Part shown: in pieces, positions 18,747-26,748 of the stretch
How the letters are laid out: the number at the start of each line of letters is the position of its first letter
Position numbering within the stretch: the first letter of the stretch is position 1
Notes under the pieces: model-generated
What the model was told of the DNA's origin: nothing
Seen by the model: the letters and a program-made list of their open reading frames with translations, nothing else
Database searches by the model: none
Source: an uncultured Methylobacter sp.
Lineage (GTDB): Bacteria; Pseudomonadota; Gammaproteobacteria; Methylococcales; Methylomonadaceae
Assembly (NCBI GenBank): GCA_903832775.1
Contig: CAILCX010000034.1
Coordinates: forward strand, 1 to 52,155
Length of the DNA: 52,155 nucleotides
Direction of reading: 5' to 3'
Program-made: the position numbers and the translations under genes

Positions 18747-21710
18747 TCAATTCACCTCTTGGTTGGGCGGCAAGGCTTTCAGGATGGCCGAGTAATCAAA
18801 ACGATCAGCTAGATGAATGAGCGCCTTATGTAGCGTCAAGTCATAAACGGCGACTTTAAGAATAATCCCATTGATAAAGTCACTATCCAGACTGTCCAGC
18901 GCATCGGCCAATTCCTTGCATAATGCCGGCGGAAGTACTGCAAACATTTGCGTTTTCAATTGAGCAGGTTCTAAGTCCTCAGCTATTACCACATCGGTGT
19001 AGATGAATTTCACATTCAGTTGCTTGGTCAGGCATTCGTAAATCTCATTGAATCGGTAGGGCTTACGCACAAAATCATCCATACCCACTTTTAATATTTC
19101 AGCTCGTTGCTCCATAAATGCGGAGGCGGTAACAGCAACAATTTTAACCTCCTTACCTCCAGGGAGTGACCGAATAATTTTTGTTGCTTCTAAGCCGTCC
19201 ATAACAGGCATACACCTATCCATCCAGATGAGATGCGGCTGCCAGCTTTTAAACAGTTTCACGCCTTGTTTGCCGTTGTCAGCCAGTTTGACAGAAAGGC
19301 CCACACGTTGCATTAACTGCAATAGCAACATCTGGTTTTCCGGTTGGTCTTCGATGATCAAAATGCGATATTCCGGCTGTCCAGGAGCAAGGCCAACAAC
19401 CTCAGCTTTATCTGACTTTTTAGGCAGAATAACATCTTCGTCTTTAACTTCATTAAGCGGTAAATCAATCCGGAACAGTGAACCTTTATTCAATACACTT
19501 TCGATGCTGATACTGCCACCCATCAATTGCACGAATTGACGCGTAATCGACAACCCCAGTCCTGTCCCTTTGTTATCCCCACCCTGTTTGCCCAGTTGAA
19601 CAAATGGCTGAAAAAGTCGTTTTTGATCTTCCGTTGATATTCCACGTCCAGAGTCTTCAACTTCAATTATTAAGTGTGAATTTGAATTCTGTCTTGAAGC
19701 CAAGCGAAGAGTTATAACGCCGTGGTCTGTGAATTTAACGGCATTTCCAATCAGATTGATGAGTATCTGACGCAAACGTGCTTCGTCACCTTTGATAAAA
19801 CGTGGAAATGCGGACGACTGGTCGAGAAGAAGTTGTAGTCCTTTATCACGGGAACGATTCTCCATCATGTCGGTGACATCACGCACCATGGCACCCAAAT
19901 CGAATGCGGTAATTTCTAGTTGTGTTCTTCCTGCTTCAATTTTGGCCATTTCCAATACATCATTGATTAGAGTCAGCAAATGTGTACCACTGCGGTTGAT
20001 GATATCGAGATTTTTACGTTGCTCGGAATTTAAGTGTTCGTCTCTTTGCATCAATCCGGAAAAACCGAGGATTGCATTCAAAGGGGTGCGCAGTTCATGG
20101 CTCATGCTAGACAGGAAGATACTTTTGGAAATACTCGCTTCTTCAGCTGCATCGCGTGCCAGTACCAAGTCGGCGGTACGTTGCTGAATCTCTTCTTCCA
20201 GGTGATCCTTGTATTTTTGAAGTTCTGCTAAGGTTTGCTTAACATCGGTGATGTCAAAATTGGTACCTATCATCCGAATTGGCGTCCCCTTTGAATCAAA
20301 ATTGGTTTTGGAAGACACCTTGATATTTCGTACTGTGCCATCGGGTCGAAGTACACGAAACTCGGTGGCAAGATCTCTCTCGCCTCCTAGCGCTGCCTGT
20401 ATTTCACTTTCGACAAACTCACGGTCATCTGGATGCAGCGTGCGGGTCCAGGTATCAAAAGCACCGTCAAAATTATCGCTACAAATACCGTAAAGCGCAT
20501 ACATGCTTTCGTCCCAGACCAGTGTATTTGATGTAATATCCCAATCCCAAATACCTACCCCTCCAGCACGGGTTGCAAGCTTTAAGCGTTCTTCATTGAT
20601 ACGTAACTCAACCTCCATTCGTTTGCGCGCGGTAATGTCCTGAACCATGGCTATGACGTAATCTATTTGGCAATTTTCCTTACGAACGCATCGAACGACC
20701 AATTGAGAATGAATAATTTTTCCGGTACGGCAGATAAAGCGTTTTTCAAGACTATAACCTTCAATTTCATATGCTAACATGCGATTAAATTGCTTAACAT
20801 CGGCAGCCAAATCATCAGGATGAGTTAATTCTGCCCAAGTCATTCCTAGTAGTTCCTGCTCTGAATATTCGAGCATAGTGCACAGGCATGAATTGACACT
20901 TAACCAGCCTGTCTCTGGTGAAGTTATCGCCAAGCCAACAAGGTCAAGCTCATAAAATGCGCGCAAACGTTCATCGCTAAAGCGTTTTTCCTGTTCAGCT
21001 TGAAGTCGTTCTGTTGTTTCTGTTAACAGATTTTCATTGCTCTGGATTAGGCAGGACTCTCGACTGGCAATGACCTCCATCATCATTTTGAATCGGGTAA
21101 GAATTGGAGAGAATTCTGAATAAGTATCAGCAATTGGCATTGATTGGTATTTATCTTCCACCACCTCATCAATCACACCAATCAGTGTATCGATAGGCTT
21201 TTTCAATAACCTGGCCAACAACCATCGTAATGCTGCTAGCAGACTGACAATCAGCAACAAAGTCGAGAGAAGCCCATTAAGCAATAACTCCCGATACTTT
21301 GTTTCATAGGCACTCAGCGACAAGCCAATTTCGGCACTTCCAATCGGAGCGCCTTCATGTTCAATCACGATCAATCGTTTGGTCTGATTCTCATTTGGTT
21401 TGAAATGGTCGTAGATGACATGTTTCTGATCATCAAGAATTATCAAAGAAGCGATGTCGGTATTACTTGAAAAAGCGGTTCCGATTTTACTTACCAATTC
21501 ATCGTCAACATTCCATAGTGGCCATTCGAGCGAATCACGAAGGCTGTCAGAATAGACCAAGACTTTGCTTTCAAACGTTGCTTCAGATTCATGCGAGGAA
21601 TAAAGTACATTTAATAAACTTACAATGAATGAAACGATAGTGACCAAAACGATCAAAGCGATCAAGAGCTGTCGATAAAGTGACTTGACTGATCCTAAGG
21701 GTGAATTCAT
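18747..21710 (-). CDS. Membrane hybrid histidine kinase with two PAS domains and a receiver
   Basis: 987 residues. Helix 1 (about 13-37), a roughly 105-residue periplasmic domain (EWPLWNVDDEL), helix 2 (about 143-166) and a HAMP-like stretch come first. PAS 1 (about 245-360) and PAS/PAC 2 (about 368-490) follow, then a coiled coil. The HisKA domain has His538 in SMSHELRTPLNAILGFSG, the ATPase N-box Asn656, DSGRGIS at 686-692 and GTGLGLS. The receiver has Asp831 in WMDRCMPVMDG. The last ~90 residues are helical but show no clear HPt histidine motif, so phosphotransfer to the adjacent HD-GYP regulator may be direct. The start overlaps the upstream solute-binding gene (ATGA). Confidence 0.93.
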   Translation of the reverse strand: MNSPLGSVKSLYRQLLIALIVLVTIVSFIVSLLNVLYSSHESEATFESKVLVYSDSLRDSLEWPLWNVDDELVSKIGTAFSSNTDIASLIILDDQKHVIYDHFKPNENQTKRLIVIEHEGAPIGSAEIGLSLSAYETKYRELLLNGLLSTLLLIVSLLAALRWLLARLLKKPIDTLIGVIDEVVEDKYQSMPIADTYSEFSPILTRFKMMMEVIASRESCLIQSNENLLTETTERLQAEQEKRFSDERLRAFYELDLVGLAITSPETGWLSVNSCLCTMLEYSEQELLGMTWAELTHPDDLAADVKQFNRMLAYEIEGYSLEKRFICRTGKIIHSQLVVRCVRKENCQIDYVIAMVQDITARKRMEVELRINEERLKLATRAGGVGIWDWDITSNTLVWDESMYALYGICSDNFDGAFDTWTRTLHPDDREFVESEIQAALGGERDLATEFRVLRPDGTVRNIKVSSKTNFDSKGTPIRMIGTNFDITDVKQTLAELQKYKDHLEEEIQQRTADLVLARDAAEEASISKSIFLSSMSHELRTPLNAILGFSGLMQRDEHLNSEQRKNLDIINRSGTHLLTLINDVLEMAKIEAGRTQLEITAFDLGAMVRDVTDMMENRSRDKGLQLLLDQSSAFPRFIKGDEARLRQILINLIGNAVKFTDHGVITLRLASRQNSNSHLIIEVEDSGRGISTEDQKRLFQPFVQLGKQGGDNKGTGLGLSITRQFVQLMGGSISIESVLNKGSLFRIDLPLNEVKDEDVILPKKSDKAEVVGLAPGQPEYRILIIEDQPENQMLLLQLMQRVGLSVKLADNGKQGVKLFKSWQPHLIWMDRCMPVMDGLEATKIIRSLPGGKEVKIVAVTASAFMEQRAEILKVGMDDFVRKPYRFNEIYECLTKQLNVKFIYTDVVIAEDLEPAQLKTQMFAVLPPALCKELADALDSLDSDFINGIILKVAVYDLTLHKALIHLADRFDYSAILKALPPNQEVN

Positions 21711-22522
21711 TTTTTTTCAGTCCAAGTGTTTGCGTAATACTTTATGAATTTGTCCAGCTTTGCATTCCGATTAACCGGGATATAATCTTTATCATAAAAT
21801 CCTTCCATGATGGATTGATAGTTTTTGCTATGCAGAGTCTTGGACAACACCTGCCGATAACGTTGTGCAATCATTCTACCCTCAGTGTCATGCATATCAA
21901 TCATGATGGTTATGGGCCGAGTTAAGGCCGGTATGATTTCTTGAGAAAAACTCTCCTGTTCATCTGGAAATAACTGTTGAATCATGTAGCGACCTGAACC
22001 AGCGACCAGAATACAAAAATCAATTCGGCCCTTTTTTAACTTTTTTAGGAGTGATTCGACTGAATCATTTTCCTCCACCTTGACACCTTGACGAACAAAC
22101 TCTGCTTTATCCTCGATTGATCCTCTTAAGACACCAAGCGTATGCCCCTTCATGTCTTTCATGCTATGTACTTTAATCACTTCATGATGAGGTCTGTAAA
22201 AGAAAAAAGCAGAATAAAATACCCCTATGGGAAAGATGGCTCGATCTTTCTGATTGGTTAGCAAATCAGGATCTCCAACGATAAAAGGAGCGACACTTGT
22301 ACTGTAACGTTTTACAGGCAAATATTTAATTGCATAGGTCACGTCGGCGGCTGCTGAAATCAAATGCAAAATAGAGCCGCCGAAGCCATTTTCCGGTAAC
22401 TTCGAAGACCAGTATGGAGGCGTATCGGTAGAGACAAACTCCATTGACTTCGCCTCAACAGGCAAGGTCAACAACAAAGCAACCCCAATCGAAATAACAC
22501 CAATTAGGGGCGCAGGTTTCAT
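21707..22522 (-). CDS. Periplasmic solute-binding-like protein (SBP_bac_3 type), probable sensor-associated
   Basis: The ATG at 22522, overlapping the upstream stop (ATGA), gives 271 residues; a TTG two codons earlier is also possible. A signal peptide (LIGVISIGVALLLTLPVEAKS) leads into a two-lobed binding-protein domain. Recognisable parts are DTPPYWSSKLPENGFGGSIL, GVLRGSIEDKAEFVRQGV and SLLKKLKKGRIDFCI, typical of the family-3 fold. No permease or ATPase gene adjoins it. Instead it overlaps the start of the histidine kinase gene, which suggests that it presents a ligand to the kinase and is not part of a transporter; this is inference from context. Confidence 0.8.
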   Translation of the reverse strand: MKPAPLIGVISIGVALLLTLPVEAKSMEFVSTDTPPYWSSKLPENGFGGSILHLISAAADVTYAIKYLPVKRYSTSVAPFIVGDPDLLTNQKDRAIFPIGVFYSAFFFYRPHHEVIKVHSMKDMKGHTLGVLRGSIEDKAEFVRQGVKVEENDSVESLLKKLKKGRIDFCILVAGSGRYMIQQLFPDEQESFSQEIIPALTRPITIMIDMHDTEGRMIAQRYRQVLSKTLHSKNYQSIMEGFYDKDYIPVNRNAKLDKFIKYYANTWTEKK

Positions 22523-23088
22523 TTCCAACCCGGATTTAGTCGTTTCAAGCGGCCGAGATATTCAGGGGGTAATTTGCCGCGAGATTTTTCGATCAGTTGC
22601 AGATACTTGCCACTCTTGATGATTTTCTGCATTCCAGCGACGAAGTCATTACGCAATGCTTTTGCATGCTCATTGTTAAAGATAATCACAACTGGTTCGT
22701 CATCTACGCTTTTTAGATAAAAGGTCACTATGCTGTATTGCTTTTTATCTTGATTGGCTAAATCCTGCAAGCTACCAATTAACGCGGCAGCATCATGGTT
22801 AAACAGGGCGTAGGTCGCTAATTTCTTGGATGGCAATAAATCAATGATGGGTGTTTTTTCTGATGCATTGAACGCCTCAGTCACAATGGCTTGTGTTAAT
22901 TCAGATTCGGATTTGGTCTCCGATGATACAGACTGATAAGCCACAATATCCGCCTTCTTTTCATCGCCGAACATTTTTGCGGTAAGGCGTGGTGCTGTTG
23001 CTTGAGCACTAAATGAACATGCTATCAATAGTAGCGCAGTTATCCGCGCTACTATGCTCCATACTGAATTATTCCTATAAGTTTTCAT
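22519..23088 (-). CDS. Small secreted solute-binding-like protein
   Basis: The ATG at 23088 is preceded by AGGAG seven bases upstream and gives 189 residues; the frame extends to 23112 but that start lacks such a site. A signal peptide ends near QATA (about residue 31). The remainder resembles the C-terminal lobe of family-3 solute-binding proteins, with the ending FVAGMQKIIKSGKYLQLIEK. It is shorter than a full two-lobed binding protein, so it may be a reduced or single-lobe version. It lies 13 bp after the serine hydrolase gene and overlaps the next binding protein by 4 bp. Confidence 0.65.
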   Translation of the reverse strand: MKTYRNNSVWSIVARITALLLIACSFSAQATAPRLTAKMFGDEKKADIVAYQSVSSETKSESELTQAIVTEAFNASEKTPIIDLLPSKKLATYALFNHDAAALIGSLQDLANQDKKQYSIVTFYLKSVDDEPVVIIFNNEHAKALRNDFVAGMQKIIKSGKYLQLIEKSRGKLPPEYLGRLKRLNPGWK

Positions 23089-23101
23089 TTTATTACTCCT
23101 A

Positions 23102-24424
23102 TCAATCTGCAATACTTGAAGTGGATAGTACTAACAACTTATCCCATAAATCAAAGTGGTAATTAAAGGGGTGGGTCTGCGACATGAAGATGGTGATCTT
23201 CTCTTCTTTAGGGTCAACACTGAAGCGTGTGGAGTAAAGACCGGCCCATTCGAATGTCCCTACATCGCCGGCATCGACATTGTGTTCGCGATCTGCTTGA
23301 ATCCCAAGGCCCAATCCGAACTTCCATCCCTCGTCATGCAAGGTGATTTCAGAATGCTTGCCAATTTGATTGGTGGTCATCAATTCGATCGTCTTTCTGC
23401 TAACTAAACGTACACCATCCAACTCTCCTTTGTTTAACAACATCTGAGCAAAACGGAAATAATCGTAGGCTGTAGTGACCATTCCAACGCCGCCCGATAG
23501 AAAGGTTTTAGGACCTTGGGTCTGAAAAGTCGGAGAATACACATAGTCGCCTTCGCGGTGTGCACCGTCTGATACCTTCTCCAATTTACCGTGCCAGTCG
23601 CTCTTCCATAAAGCAGAGAGCCGGTCTTGTTTGATTTCCGGAACAAAGAAATAACTGTCGTTCATCTTTAATGGATTAAATATTTTTTCCCGGATATAGT
23701 CATCTAACTTCAATCCGGAGACTACTTCGACCAGATATCCCTGCACATCAGCCGCCAAACCGTATATAAATGCTTCCCCAGGTTGGCTGGCCAGCGGCAG
23801 GCGTGCTAACCGCTTGACCATGTCGCCTATCGTACCTTCGGTCTCGTACATCCCGCTGCTAATACCAGCTTCTTCATACAGCACATGCATCTGATGCAAC
23901 AAGTGGTCTTTTGGATACCACTCAGATGCAAACGGATAAGGCATCCCTGCAGTGTGAGTAAGTAGATCCTTAATCGTGATGTCGCGTTTGGCTGGAACCA
24001 ACCTGAAAGAAGGATTGGAACCGGGCGGCAGCATCTCAATCACTTTGGGATGTGAAAATTCGGGAATATATTTTGCGATCGGGTCGGATAGTAGAAGTTT
24101 GCCTTCTTCGTACAACTGAAGAACAGCCAATGTTACTACTGGTTTGGTCATTGAGCAGATACGGAACATCGTGTCTCGCTGCATTGGCTTATCTATGTCA
24201 GACTGACCGAACGTTTCGAAGTAGGCGATCTTGCCGTGTCGGGCAACAAGCACAACCACTCCCGCCATCTTTTTCTCGTCGATATTGTCGTGCATCATAT
24301 TGCTGATTATCTGGAGGCGAGGAGTCGATAAACCAACCTCTTCGGGTTTAACGATTTTGACTTCATCTGCCGAAACTGAAAATACAAATAAGGTGAGTAC
24401 AAAAAGAATTGTGAAGGCTTTCAT
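23102..24424 (-). CDS. Secreted serine hydrolase, class C beta-lactamase / penicillin-binding-protein fold
   Basis: A 440-residue protein with a clear signal peptide (FTILFVLTLFVFSVSADE). The SxxK nucleophile motif is SMTK in FRICSMTKPVVTL (about residue 93). YGLAADVQG near 222 occupies the YxN position in the form typical of the esterase-like branch. GGVGMVTTAYDYFRF is a conserved late motif. Members of this branch are usually esterases or D-amino-acid peptidases and rarely true beta-lactamases. A strong ribosome-binding site (AAGGAG) precedes the ATG. As first gene of an operon with two binding proteins, a sensor kinase and an HD-GYP regulator, it may process a peptidoglycan- or ester-type signal. 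Confidence 0.85.
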   Translation of the reverse strand: MKAFTILFVLTLFVFSVSADEVKIVKPEEVGLSTPRLQIISNMMHDNIDEKKMAGVVVLVARHGKIAYFETFGQSDIDKPMQRDTMFRICSMTKPVVTLAVLQLYEEGKLLLSDPIAKYIPEFSHPKVIEMLPPGSNPSFRLVPAKRDITIKDLLTHTAGMPYPFASEWYPKDHLLHQMHVLYEEAGISSGMYETEGTIGDMVKRLARLPLASQPGEAFIYGLAADVQGYLVEVVSGLKLDDYIREKIFNPLKMNDSYFFVPEIKQDRLSALWKSDWHGKLEKVSDGAHREGDYVYSPTFQTQGPKTFLSGGVGMVTTAYDYFRFAQMLLNKGELDGVRLVSRKTIELMTTNQIGKHSEITLHDEGWKFGLGLGIQADREHNVDAGDVGTFEWAGLYSTRFSVDPKEEKITIFMSQTHPFNYHFDLWDKLLVLSTSSIAD

Positions 24425-25072
24425 GTTTGACTCCTTTGGATCGACCTTGTAATTAATAGGACGATACTAAAAATAATTTTTAAATATGAAATGGTATCGC
24501 TGTTATCAGACTACGTGTTTTCTGTGATAAGTTGGCAATAAGATCAAACAACTTGCGGCCAATTTGACTTGATTACGCGATGCATTCTTGGCCATGTCAA
24601 AGCGCACAAATTATTCTAATTTAAAATTCGGTCGACTTGCCTATTAAAACAGAGCAAATCATTGGTTATAGAATCAACTTATTCAATAAAAATCTGATGG
24701 TTATCTCTGCCAGTGTTGTTAAATTTTCGTTTTTACAAGGCCTGGGTCGCTAACAGACACAAACACCTTTCAAAAAGATATAAACCCGATAATGCTTTCA
24801 AACTTCTGGGTAAAACAATAACAGTTAAAACTTATAAAGCTATACGTACAAACACCTATGGGCACCTTAAGTATAGGGTCGGAAATTATCAATGTAGTTG
24901 TCGCTTCGATGATTAAAACTTGAAGGACTGTTGACGATGAACTGAAGTCGGTTGTTACGCCAAATCAACGTCTGCAATATTTGTGATTGCTGTCGTTCAA
25001 GCTAATATAGTAGAAGCCAGAAACTATTGAACAAACTAATGCCCTATTTTTATCGAACCTAAAGACGCTAGC

Positions 25073-25320
25073 CTATGATAGATTCTGTTTTAATAATACT
25101 TCAAATGATTCTCTTAGTAATGGCTTGCTAAAGAGATAACCCTGCATCTGATCACATCACTGTTCGCAAAGAAATGCCGGTTGGTCAGCCGTTTCCACAC
25201 CTTCAGCAATAGTCTGCATACCAAGATTTTTCGCCAAATTTATAATGGCACTGACGATAGCCTTGTCTTCAGGATTAGTACTCCATAGCGACCCGAAACT
25301 GACGGTTGCATCAGGATAAC
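25073..25320 (-). pseudogene. Remnant of an EAL-domain c-di-GMP phosphodiesterase gene with an in-frame stop
   Basis: On the minus strand the sequence translates as NPEDKAIVSAIINLAKNLGM, then QTIAEGVETADQPAFLCEQ, stop, CDQMQGYLFSKPLLRESFEV and ends at the TAG at 25073-25075. This is the classic C-terminal end of an EAL domain (AEGVET and QGYLFSKP motifs). The in-frame TGA at 25157-25159 stands where the family has a glycine, consistent with GGA to TGA. Homology fades upstream of about 25281, and the catalytic EAL motif itself is missing. It is therefore a truncated, mutated remnant. Confidence 0.8.
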
Positions 25321-25401
25321 CATGAAAAGTTAAGTGCCTTCAAGCTAATCTAACAGGGTCGAGTTTCCAGATCCCAGAGTTATAAAGATATTTATAAATA
25401 A

Positions 25402-25557
25402 GAGGTCGCCAAACAGAAATTCCAAAAAGATATTTTTAAAGAGCTACAAGCTGACAAAGTTAAGCTTATACAATCCATGGAATTAAATGGTCCTCAGGAA
25501 AAGATTGCGGAACTTAGAAAAAATCATTACAACAAAATCGTCACAATTATTCAATAA
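25402..25557 (+). pseudogene. Coding-like C-terminal fragment of unknown protein
   Basis: The frame after the TAA at 25399-25401 encodes a charged, helical 51-residue peptide (AKQKFQKDIFKELQADKVKL, later QEKIAELRKNHYNKIVTIIQ) before a TAA at 25555-25557. No start codon with a ribosome-binding site is present, apart from an internal ATG that would leave only about 27 residues. The composition is protein-like, unlike the flanking AT-rich DNA. I cannot name the parent gene. Confidence 0.3.
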
Positions 25558-25984
25558 ACACAAGATAGTGTGTTAAAATAACCAATTATTCACTATATAT
25601 AGTATTTTATAATATTGTTCTTTGGTACAATAATTTCGTCAAATTTAAAAGCTAATTTAACAGCTACTTGAAATAAATATTGAGAGTGTGTTGAATTTGA
25701 AAATCGTTCTAAGAAATTAAAAATTTGTACATCAGATTATTAGTTCACTTGGGATAAATCCCCAATAATTTTTAATCGTCAAGCAAATTTTCGAGATTTC
25801 TGCGATTGCTAGGTTTTAGGTCAGTACTGCCTGAGTTTTGATGAAGACATTGTATCTTGATGAGCACAATACCGATTGATTACACAAGATATAGGCAAAA
25901 ATACGTTCTCTGTAGAAACTTACAATCGTATTGAATACATTGAGGTAAACTTAAACTACGGTAAATACCGATTAAGGCAAAAAT

Positions 25985-26662
25985 ATGACACATAAAATAA
26001 ACAAAAAAATTATCAGCTACAAAGTCCTGACTAAAGATGATCTTGAACCGGTTAAGCAAGAGCTGGTCGAGCCCTCGCTGGAAAGCATGAACGAAAACCT
26101 TACGCGCCCTGAAGTTTTGCTCGGCTCCACTTATAAAATTAAAACCCCACAGTCTGAGCATGCGTTGTACATTACCATCAATGATATGATTCTTAACGAA
26201 GGCACGGTCCACCAAGAACGTAGGCCTTATGAAATCTTTATCAATTCAAAAAATATGGAGCATTTTCAGTGGGTGTTGGCCTTGACCCGATTGATTTCGG
26301 CAGTATTTCGCAAAGGAGGAGACGCTTGTTTTCTGGTTGAAGAAATGAAAGCAGTATTCGATCCGCATGGTGGTTATTTCAAAAAAGGGGGTGTTTTTAT
26401 GCCGTCGCTAGTCGCCGAAATTGGTTACGCAATCGAATCGCACTTAAAACATATCGGCATGATTAAGCCCGTAGCGATGACCGATCATCAAAAAAAGTTT
26501 CTTGATGAAAAACGCCGAGAATTTGAAGTGCAACATGGTGAATCTGAAGGACAATCCTTTCCGGAAAAAGCGGTATTGTGCAACAAATGCAGCACCAAAG
26601 CCATGGTATTGATGGATGGTTGCATGACCTGTTTGAATTGTGGTGAGAGTAAATGTGGGTAA
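25985..26662 (+). CDS. nrdJb: NrdJb, C-terminal subunit of split adenosylcobalamin-dependent (class II) ribonucleotide reductase
   Basis: 225 residues corresponding to the C-terminal portion of class II ribonucleotide reductases. It carries RPEVLLGSTYKIKT, the conserved TINDMILNEGTVHQERRPYE, INSKNMEHFQWVLALTRLIS and VFRKGGDACFLVEEMKAVFD. It ends in the cysteine-rich tail CNKCSTKAMVLMDGCMTCLN with final CGESKCG, which supplies the thiols that re-reduce the active site and may bind zinc. In Pseudomonas aeruginosa the enzyme is split into NrdJa and NrdJb encoded side by side. Here no nrdJa lies next to it; upstream is a gene-poor stretch and downstream a chemoreceptor gene. Confidence 0.85.
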   Translation: MTHKINKKIISYKVLTKDDLEPVKQELVEPSLESMNENLTRPEVLLGSTYKIKTPQSEHALYITINDMILNEGTVHQERRPYEIFINSKNMEHFQWVLALTRLISAVFRKGGDACFLVEEMKAVFDPHGGYFKKGGVFMPSLVAEIGYAIESHLKHIGMIKPVAMTDHQKKFLDEKRREFEVQHGESEGQSFPEKAVLCNKCSTKAMVLMDGCMTCLNCGESKCG

Positions 26663-26748
26663 AAAAGCCAAATTAATGATGGGAGTTTCTATCGCAGTAT
26701 ACTGAAAAGATCTCAGTCACTCATAAAATAAAAGCAGAGAGTTGCCTT

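Larger units (their letters stand above)
24425..25984. other. Long gene-poor region with gene remnants
   Basis: This 1.56-kb AT-rich stretch lies between the divergent serine hydrolase and nrdJb genes. It must hold the promoters of both. It contains the EAL-domain remnant (25073-25320) and a coding-like tail at 25402-25557, listed separately. A 67-residue open frame at 24713-24916 shows no recognisable domain and no ribosome-binding site. From 25560 to 25985 the sequence is very AT-rich and I see no gene. Overall it looks like a decaying segment. Confidence 0.5.

Noticed and set aside
24713-24916. 67-codon plus-strand frame in the gene-poor region
   Set aside because: No ribosome-binding site, no recognisable motif; considered as a transposase tail but the expected conserved residues are absent.
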